Assembly: GCF_010727125.1 (NCBI RefSeq) | Contig: NZ_AP022564.1 | Coordinates: 248,001 to 312,000 of the forward strand | Length of the DNA: 64,000 nt | Source: Mycolicibacter terrae | Lineage (GTDB): Bacteria; Actinomycetota; Actinomycetes; Mycobacteriales; Mycobacteriaceae | Direction of reading: 5' to 3' | Shown here: piece by piece, positions 58,386 through 64,000 of the stretch | Position numbering within the stretch: position 1 is the stretch's first letter | Layout of the letters: each line of letters begins with the position of its first letter | Notes under the pieces: generated by a model | Database searches by the model: none | What the model saw: the letters and a program-made list of their open reading frames with translations, nothing else | What the model was told of the DNA's origin: nothing | Program-made: the position numbers and the translations under genes

Positions 58386-60524
58386 GTGTCCGTGACCATC
58401 AACGACGAACAGCTCGCCGCTCGTGAGCTGGTCCGCGACTGGGCCGCCGCAGCAGGCACCGCCGAGGCGATCCGAGCCGTCGAACTGGGCCAAATCGACG
58501 CCTGGAAGCCGGTTTTCGCTCGGCTGGCCGACCTGGGCTTGTTCGGGGTGGCCGTCCCCGAGGAGTGCGGCGGCGCCGGCGGGCGGCTCGAAGACCTGTG
58601 CGCGATGGTCGACGAGGCCGCCAGGGCACTGGTTCCGGGTCCGGTCGCGACCACCGCCCTGGCCACATTGGTGGTCACCGATCCGCAGCTGGCCGAGGCC
58701 CTGGCGGGCGGTGAACGTGTCGCCGGGGTCTCGATCGATGCGGACCTGCATCTCGACGCCGCGGCCGCCCAGGTGTCCGGCACGGCCGCGCGGGTGCTGG
58801 GCGCAACCGTCGACGGGCTGCTGCTGCTGCCGGCCGGAAAAGACGGCACGGACGGCGGGACCTGGGTGCTGGTGGACGCCCGCGCCGACGGGGTGCAGGT
58901 CGAGTCGCTGACCGCCACCGACTTCTCCCGGCCGCTGGCAAAGGTGACGTTGACCGCCGCGCCGGCGGTGGTGCTCGAGGCCGGCAGCCGGGTGGAGAAC
59001 CTGGTGGTCACGGTGCTGGCCGCCGAGGCGGCCGGCGTCGCCCGCTGGGCGCTGGACACCGCCGTGGAGTACGCGAAGGTGCGCGAGCAATTCGGCAAGC
59101 CGATCGGCAGCTTCCAGGCCGTCAAGCACCTGTGCGCGGAGATGTTGTGTCGGGCCGATCAGGCCGCGGTGGCCGCCAGCGACGTCGCGCGCGCCGCCTC
59201 CGACTCCGATGAGCAGCAGTTTGCGATCGCGGCCGCGGTCGCCGCCGCCATCTGCATCGACGCCGCCAAGGCCAATGCCAAGGACTGCATCCAGGTGCTC
59301 GGCGGGATCGGCATCACCTGGGAGCACGATGCGCATCTGTACCTGCGCCGGGCCTACGGAATCGGGCAGGCGCTGGGCGGATCGGAGCGCTGGCTGCGGC
59401 ACACCGCCGCGCTGACCCGGGCCGGGGTGCGGCGCCGGCTGGAGATCGACCTCGGCCAGGACAACGCGGTGACCGACATCCGCCCCGAGATCGCCGCCGA
59501 AGCGGCCCGGATCGCCGCACTGCCCGACGAGCAGCGCCAGGTGGCGCTGGCCGAGTCGGGCCTGCTGGCGCCGCACTGGCCCGCGCCGTATGGCCGCGCG
59601 GCCGGTCCCGCCGAGCAGCTGGTGATCGACCAGGAACTCGCCGCGGCCGGTGTTCAGCGCCCCGACCTGGTGGTGGGGTGGTGGGCGGCGCCGACCATTC
59701 TCGAACACGGCACCCCGGAGCAGATCGAGCGCTTCATCCCGGCCACCCTTACCGGCGAGATCTTCTGGTGCCAGTTGTTCTCCGAGCCTGGCGCCGGCTC
59801 GGACCTGGCGGCGCTGCGCACCAAGGCGGTCAAGGTCGACGGAGGCTGGCGATTGACCGGTCAGAAGGTGTGGACCTCGCGGGCCCATGACTCGCAGTGG
59901 GGCGTCTGCCTGGCCAGAACCGACCCCGAGGCGCCGAAGCACAAGGGCATCACGTACTTCCTGGTCGACATGGCCGCCGCGGGCATCGACATCCGGCCGC
60001 TGCGGGAGATCACCGGCGAGGCCCTGTTCAACGAGGTCTTTCTCGACGACGTGTTCGTGCCGGACGAGCTGGTCGTCGGCGGCGTCAACGACGGCTGGCG
60101 GCTGGCCCGCACCACCCTGGCCAACGAGCGGGTCGCGATCGCCGGTGGTACCGCGCTGGGCAACCCGATGGAAGAACTGCTGAAAACCCTGGCAGATCGA
60201 GAACCGGACACCGCCACCGCCGAGCGGCTGGCCCGGCTGATCATCGCCGCCCAGGCGGGCGCACTGCTGGATCAACGCATCGCCCAACTCGCCGTCGGCG
60301 GCCGGGACCCCGGCTCGGAGTCCTCGGTGCGCAAGCTGATCGGGGTGCGCTACCGCCAGGACCTGGCCGAGTTCCGGATGGACGTGACCGAGGGGGCCGG
60401 AGCGGTCGCCGGGCGCGAGGTGCACGATTTCCTCAATACCCGGTGCCTGTCGATCGCCGGCGGTACCGAGCAGATCCTGCTGACCCTGGCCGCTGAACGG
60501 CTGCTCGGGCTGCCGCGCGGGTAG
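58386..60524 (+). CDS. fadE34: Acyl-CoA dehydrogenase FadE34 (sterol side-chain)
   Basis: The product is 712 residues, two acyl-CoA dehydrogenase-like halves fused in one chain (Met1-~370 and ~371-712). Signatures are LCAEMLCRADQA with QVLGGIGITWEHDAHLYLRR in the first half, and SEPGAGSDLAAL, VWTSRAHDSQ and a C-terminal SIAGGTEQILLTLAAERLLG (I cite SIAGGTEQILL) in the second. In M. tuberculosis it is the single-chain ChsE3, acting on a cholesterol side-chain CoA thioester. GAGGAG lies six bases before the GTG. KstR control is shown by the operator. Confidence 0.93.
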   Translation: MSVTINDEQLAARELVRDWAAAAGTAEAIRAVELGQIDAWKPVFARLADLGLFGVAVPEECGGAGGRLEDLCAMVDEAARALVPGPVATTALATLVVTDPQLAEALAGGERVAGVSIDADLHLDAAAAQVSGTAARVLGATVDGLLLLPAGKDGTDGGTWVLVDARADGVQVESLTATDFSRPLAKVTLTAAPAVVLEAGSRVENLVVTVLAAEAAGVARWALDTAVEYAKVREQFGKPIGSFQAVKHLCAEMLCRADQAAVAASDVARAASDSDEQQFAIAAAVAAAICIDAAKANAKDCIQVLGGIGITWEHDAHLYLRRAYGIGQALGGSERWLRHTAALTRAGVRRRLEIDLGQDNAVTDIRPEIAAEAARIAALPDEQRQVALAESGLLAPHWPAPYGRAAGPAEQLVIDQELAAAGVQRPDLVVGWWAAPTILEHGTPEQIERFIPATLTGEIFWCQLFSEPGAGSDLAALRTKAVKVDGGWRLTGQKVWTSRAHDSQWGVCLARTDPEAPKHKGITYFLVDMAAAGIDIRPLREITGEALFNEVFLDDVFVPDELVVGGVNDGWRLARTTLANERVAIAGGTALGNPMEELLKTLADREPDTATAERLARLIIAAQAGALLDQRIAQLAVGGRDPGSESSVRKLIGVRYRQDLAEFRMDVTEGAGAVAGREVHDFLNTRCLSIAGGTEQILLTLAAERLLGLPRG

Positions 60525-60791
60525 TTCGCTGGTTCGGTGCCCCGCCGAGCTGACCCTCGCTTGGTCGCGGTCGGTGCACTCCGGCCGCCCCGAACCGCGG
60601 GCGATACCGAAGTCGCCCAGCGGGATTCGGAGGCTCGCCGCTGCCGCCGGCAGGAACCTCTACCAGCGGCGATCCGCCGTGCGGTCTGGATCGCCTGCCG
60701 TTGCCCGGCGAGCGCGTGACGCCGGTTCGCGTAGCTTCTCCTCGCCGCGGGTACCCACTGTCGGAATCGCAGCCGACGAACGGAGGGGTGG

Positions 60792-62852
60792 GTGCCGGGG
60801 CGAATCGAGGTCGATGGCGTTTCGCCGGTTGTGTCCTGCGGTAGGCAACCCGCCAAGGCGGTGGTCGGGGAGTTGGTACCGGTCGTCGCCGAGGTCTGGC
60901 GGGACGGCCACGAGGCCGTCGCGGCGACCTTGGCCGTGCGCTATCTCGGACCTGATTACCCGCTGCCGGCCGGGATGCATGCGGACGACTCGGACGCCGT
61001 TGCCGCTGCGTCGTGCCGGGGCAAGCCGCTGCTGCTTCCGATGAGCACCGGCGCCGAGCCTTACGTGTTTCACGGCCAGTTCGTTCCGGATCGGATCGGG
61101 TTGTGGGTTTTCCGGGTCGACGGCTGGACCGATTCCGTCCGGACCTGGCGCGATGCGGTGGTGGCGAAACTGGACGCCGGTCAGGGCGAGGCCGAGTTGT
61201 CCAACGACCTGTTGATCGGTGCCGAACTGTTCGACCGTGCGGCCCTGGGGATGCCGCGCGGCAAGCGGGCGCCCCTACTGGCTGCTGCCGCGGCGTTGCG
61301 CGAACCGGGAGACCCGGTGACCCGGTCGGCGCCGGCGTTGTCGGATCAGATCTCCGAGCTGCTCGCCTGCCATCCGGTGCGTGACCAGCTCACTCGCGGC
61401 CGGCAGTTTCGGGTCTGGGTGGATCGGCCGCTGGCCCGCTACGGCGCCTGGTACGAGATGTTCCCCCGCTCCACCGGCGGGCGGGATTCTGCCGGTACCC
61501 CGGTGCACGGCACGTTCGCCACCGCGGAGTCGGAGCTGCCGCGTATCGCCGGGATGGGATTCGACGTGGTGTATCTGCCGCCGATCCACCCGATCGGACG
61601 GGTGCATCGAAAGGGCCGCAACAACAGCGTCGTCGCCGAGCCGGGCGACGTCGGCTCGCCGTGGGCGATCGGCAGCGAAGAGGGGGGCCATGACGCTGTG
61701 CATCCCGATCTGGGAACGTTCGACGATTTCGACCGTTTCGTCGGCCGCGCAGGCGAACTCGGTTTGGAGGTCGCCCTGGACCTGGCCTTGCAGTGCGCTC
61801 CCGACCACCCCTGGGTCAGCCGGCACCGTCAGTGGTTCACCGAGTTGCCGGACGGGACGATCGCCTACGCGGAGAACCCGCCGAAGAAATACCAGGACAT
61901 CTACCCGTTGAACTTCGACAACGACCCCGCCGGGTTGTATGCCGAGGTGCTCAGGGTGGTGCAACTCTGGATCGACCACGGGGTCAAGGTCTTTCGGGTC
62001 GACAATCCACACACCAAACCACCGGGGTTCTGGGCGTGGCTGATCGCGAAGATCAAGTCAGCCGATCCCGACGTGTTGTTCCTGTCCGAGGCGTTCACCC
62101 CGCCGGTACGCCAGTACGGCCTGGCCAAGCTCGGCTTCACCCAGTCCTACACCTACTTCACCTGGCGCACTTCCAAGGCCGAACTCGTCGAGTTCGCCGA
62201 AGAGATCGCCGAGCTCGCCGATTTTCGCCGCCCGAATCTGTTCGTCAACACGCCGGACATCCTGCATGCCAGCCTGCAGCATCACGGCCCCGGCATGTTC
62301 GCGATCCGGGCGGTGCTGGCGGCGACGATGAGTCCCGCGTGGGGGGTGTACTCCGGCTACGAGTTGTTCGAACATCAGGCGATTCACGAGGGAAGCGAAG
62401 AATACCTTCATTCGGAGAAGTACGAATTGCGTCCACGTGACTTCGCCGGCGCGGTGAACGAGGGCAGATCGTTGGAGCCGTTCATCGCCCGCCTCAATGC
62501 CATTCGCCGTCAACACCCGGCCCTGCAGCAACTGCGCACCCTGCATGTCCACCCCGTCGACAACGATGCGCTGTTGGCCTATAGCAAATTCGACCCGGTC
62601 AGCGGCGACACGGTGCTGGTGGTGGTGACGTTGAACCCGTTCGCTGCCGAGGACGCGACGTTGTCGCTGGACATGACGGCGCTGGGTATGGAGCCCTACG
62701 AGCGGTTCTGGGTGCGTGACGAGATCAGCGGGGAGGAATACCAGTGGGGGCAGGACAATTACGTTCGACTCGAGCCGAGTCGAGCGGTCGCCCATATCGT
62801 CAATATGCCGGTGATGAACGCCGACGCGCGTGCACGGTTGCATCGGAGGTGA
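60792..62852 (+). CDS. glgE: Alpha-1,4-glucan:maltose-1-phosphate maltosyltransferase GlgE
   Basis: The product is 686 residues, GH13_3. It elongates alpha-glucan from maltose 1-phosphate. The N-terminal beta-sandwich is followed by a catalytic barrel with [35 protein letters not shown] (nucleophile Asp404) and [10 protein letters not shown] (acid Glu433). GGAGGGG precedes the GTG at 60792. glgB starts eight bases after the stop, the conserved glgE-glgB pair. The 267 bases upstream contain no recognised element. In M. tuberculosis this pair is far from fadE34. Confidence 0.96.
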   Translation: MPGRIEVDGVSPVVSCGRQPAKAVVGELVPVVAEVWRDGHEAVAATLAVRYLGPDYPLPAGMHADDSDAVAAASCRGKPLLLPMSTGAEPYVFHGQFVPDRIGLWVFRVDGWTDSVRTWRDAVVAKLDAGQGEAELSNDLLIGAELFDRAALGMPRGKRAPLLAAAAALREPGDPVTRSAPALSDQISELLACHPVRDQLTRGRQFRVWVDRPLARYGAWYEMFPRSTGGRDSAGTPVHGTFATAESELPRIAGMGFDVVYLPPIHPIGRVHRKGRNNSVVAEPGDVGSPWAIGSEEGGHDAVHPDLGTFDDFDRFVGRAGELGLEVALDLALQCAPDHPWVSRHRQWFTELPDGTIAYAENPPKKYQDIYPLNFDNDPAGLYAEVLRVVQLWIDHGVKVFRVDNPHTKPPGFWAWLIAKIKSADPDVLFLSEAFTPPVRQYGLAKLGFTQSYTYFTWRTSKAELVEFAEEIAELADFRRPNLFVNTPDILHASLQHHGPGMFAIRAVLAATMSPAWGVYSGYELFEHQAIHEGSEEYLHSEKYELRPRDFAGAVNEGRSLEPFIARLNAIRRQHPALQQLRTLHVHPVDNDALLAYSKFDPVSGDTVLVVVTLNPFAAEDATLSLDMTALGMEPYERFWVRDEISGEEYQWGQDNYVRLEPSRAVAHIVNMPVMNADARARLHRR

Positions 62853-62859
62853 ACAGCCG

Positions 62860-64000
62860 ATGACGCGAAGCAAACGTACGCCCCACCCCGGGCCGGCGGT
62901 GACGCCCGAGGACGTCGACCGGTTGCTCTCGGGTGTGCATCACGATCCACACGCGATCCTCGGGGCACACGAGGACGATGAACGCACGGTGATCCGAACC
63001 CTGCGCCCGGGCGCGGTTGCCGCGACGGTCCTGGTGGGCGGCGACCGGTTGCCGATGCAACATCTGCAGAACGGTCTGTTCGTCGCGACGTTGCCGTTCG
63101 CCGCGTTGATCGACTATCGGCTGCAGCTCGACTACCCCGGCGCCGGACAACCGCAGATCGTCGCCGACGGATATCGTTTCCTGCCCACGCTGGGCGAGAT
63201 CGACCTGCATCTGTTCGGCGAGGGACGACACGAACGGCTGTGGGAGGTGCTCGGCGCCCATCCTCGCACGTTCACCACCCCGGACGGGACGGTGACCGGG
63301 GTGTCGTTCGCGGTGTGGGCGCCCAACGCCAAGGGCGTCGGTCTGATCAGCGACGCCACCGGCTGGGACGGCATCGGTGCACCGATGCGGGCACTGGGCT
63401 CTTCCGGGGTGTGGGAACTGTTCTGGCCGGGGTTCCCGATCGGCGGCCTGTACAAGTTCCGGATTCACGGCGCCGACGATGTCGTCACCGAGCGGGCCGA
63501 CCCGATGGCGTTCGCCGCCGAAACTCCGCCGCAGACGGCCTCCCGGGTGACCGTCAGCGGTCATAGCTGGAGCGACGACGACTGGATGAGTCAGCGCGCC
63601 ACCGGAAATCCGGCGTTCGAAGCGATGAGCGTCTACGAGGTCCACCTCGGGTCCTGGCGTCCCGGCCGCAGTTATCGCCAGCTCGCCACCGAGCTGACGG
63701 ATTACGTTGTGGAACAGGGGTTCACCCACGTCGAACTCCTGCCGGTTGCTGAGCATCCGTTCGGCGGATCATGGGGCTATCAGGTCACCTCGTACTATGC
63801 GCCGACGGCCCGGTTCGGCTCTCCCGACGATTTTCGCGCGTTGGTCGACGCACTGCACCGCGCCGGTATCGGCGTCATCGTGGACTGGGTGCCGGCGCAT
63901 TTCCCGAAAGATGCCTGGGCATTGGGCCGCTTCGACGGCACCGCGCTCTACGAGCATGCCGACCCGCACCGCGGCGAGCAACTCGACTGGGGCACATATG
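62860..64000 (+). CDS. glgB: 1,4-alpha-glucan branching enzyme GlgB (3' end outside window)
   Basis: About 380 residues are visible out of roughly 730 expected. The N-terminal carbohydrate-binding N1 and CBM48 domains ([13 protein letters not shown], then [17 protein letters not shown]) are followed by the start of the GH13 barrel: [34 protein letters not shown] and [13 protein letters not shown]. The catalytic Asp and Glu lie beyond the edge. GGAGG is ten bases before the ATG. It forms branches on the GlgE product. Confidence 0.95.
   Translation, partial: MTRSKRTPHPGPAVTPEDVDRLLSGVHHDPHAILGAHEDDERTVIRTLRPGAVAATVLVGGDRLPMQHLQNGLFVATLPFAALIDYRLQLDYPGAGQPQIVADGYRFLPTLGEIDLHLFGEGRHERLWEVLGAHPRTFTTPDGTVTGVSFAVWAPNAKGVGLISDATGWDGIGAPMRALGSSGVWELFWPGFPIGGLYKFRIHGADDVVTERADPMAFAAETPPQTASRVTVSGHSWSDDDWMSQRATGNPAFEAMSVYEVHLGSWRPGRSYRQLATELTDYVVEQGFTHVELLPVAEHPFGGSWGYQVTSYYAPTARFGSPDDFRALVDALHRAGIGVIVDWVPAHFPKDAWALGRFDGTALYEHADPHRGEQLDWGTY

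Overview
The window is GC-rich actinobacterial chromosome from a member of the Mycobacteriaceae. PE/PPE genes, KstR, Lsr2, CarD, MhuD, FtsH with a proline-rich tail and the gene order ftsH-folE-folP1-folB-folK-(two membrane or hypothetical genes)-Rossmann gene-panC-panD-coaX-lysS-lsr2-clpC1 are all mycobacterial. From position 11,374 to about 60,500 the order follows the M. tuberculosis Rv3632-Rv3573c block in inverted orientation, with clear departures. Homologue names rest on remembered protein sequences and gene order, not on a database search.

Layout. 1-3,410 (minus): a PPE-PE-PPE set running into the start of an OmpR-type response regulator cut by the window edge. 3,518-13,900: an integral membrane protein, galE1, a 1,545-residue P-type ATPase behind a probable manganese (yybP-ykoY) riboswitch, then the cell-wall glycan genes flippase-ppgS-DUF2304. 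13,932-16,760: terC, a deazaflavin-type nitroreductase with a divergent TetR gene and two palindromic operators, and ppa. 16,839-23,864: D-Ala-D-Ala carboxypeptidase, zinc-protease-like protein, tilS, hpt, lpqG, then PAS-ANTAR, STAS and SCO6745-like genes. 23,883-27,078 (minus): ephA-LLM oxidoreductase-alcohol dehydrogenase, joined by 4-base overlaps. 27,206-38,882: ftsH, folate, pantothenate/CoA and lysS. 39,008-42,184: lsr2 and clpC1. 42,263-51,847: lpqF, mhuD, hydrolase, mutY, canB, a membrane-anchored protein, radA, lpqE, carD, ispD-ispF and an unknown exported protein. 51,974-60,524: cysS, an rRNA methyltransferase, a GDPD, an ArsB-type transporter, a metallo-beta-lactamase-fold protein and the kstR/fadE34 sterol pair with its operator. 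60,792-64,000: glgE and the start of glgB (maltosyltransferase route to alpha-glucan).

How they work together. The folate, pantothenate/CoA and IspDF genes are tightly packed, often overlapping operons. CarD, Lsr2, ClpC1 and FtsH are global housekeeping regulators and proteases. The least ordinary parts are: (1) the riboswitch-P-type ATPase unit, in which one strand can pair either with the aptamer stem or with the Shine-Dalgarno sequence, and whose pump ends in a histone-H1-like Lys/Ala/Pro tail; (2) two PPE proteins that end in SHOCT-like domains and share a nearly identical 617-bp block; (3) two families of short dispersed hairpin repeats, one concentrated at convergent gene ends; (4) the absence of disA beside radA and of espACD beside ftsH; (5) a set of genes with a TAnnnT-type -10 hexamer 6-8 bases before the start codon, suggesting leaderless mRNAs, including a nearly identical promoter at lysS and cysS.
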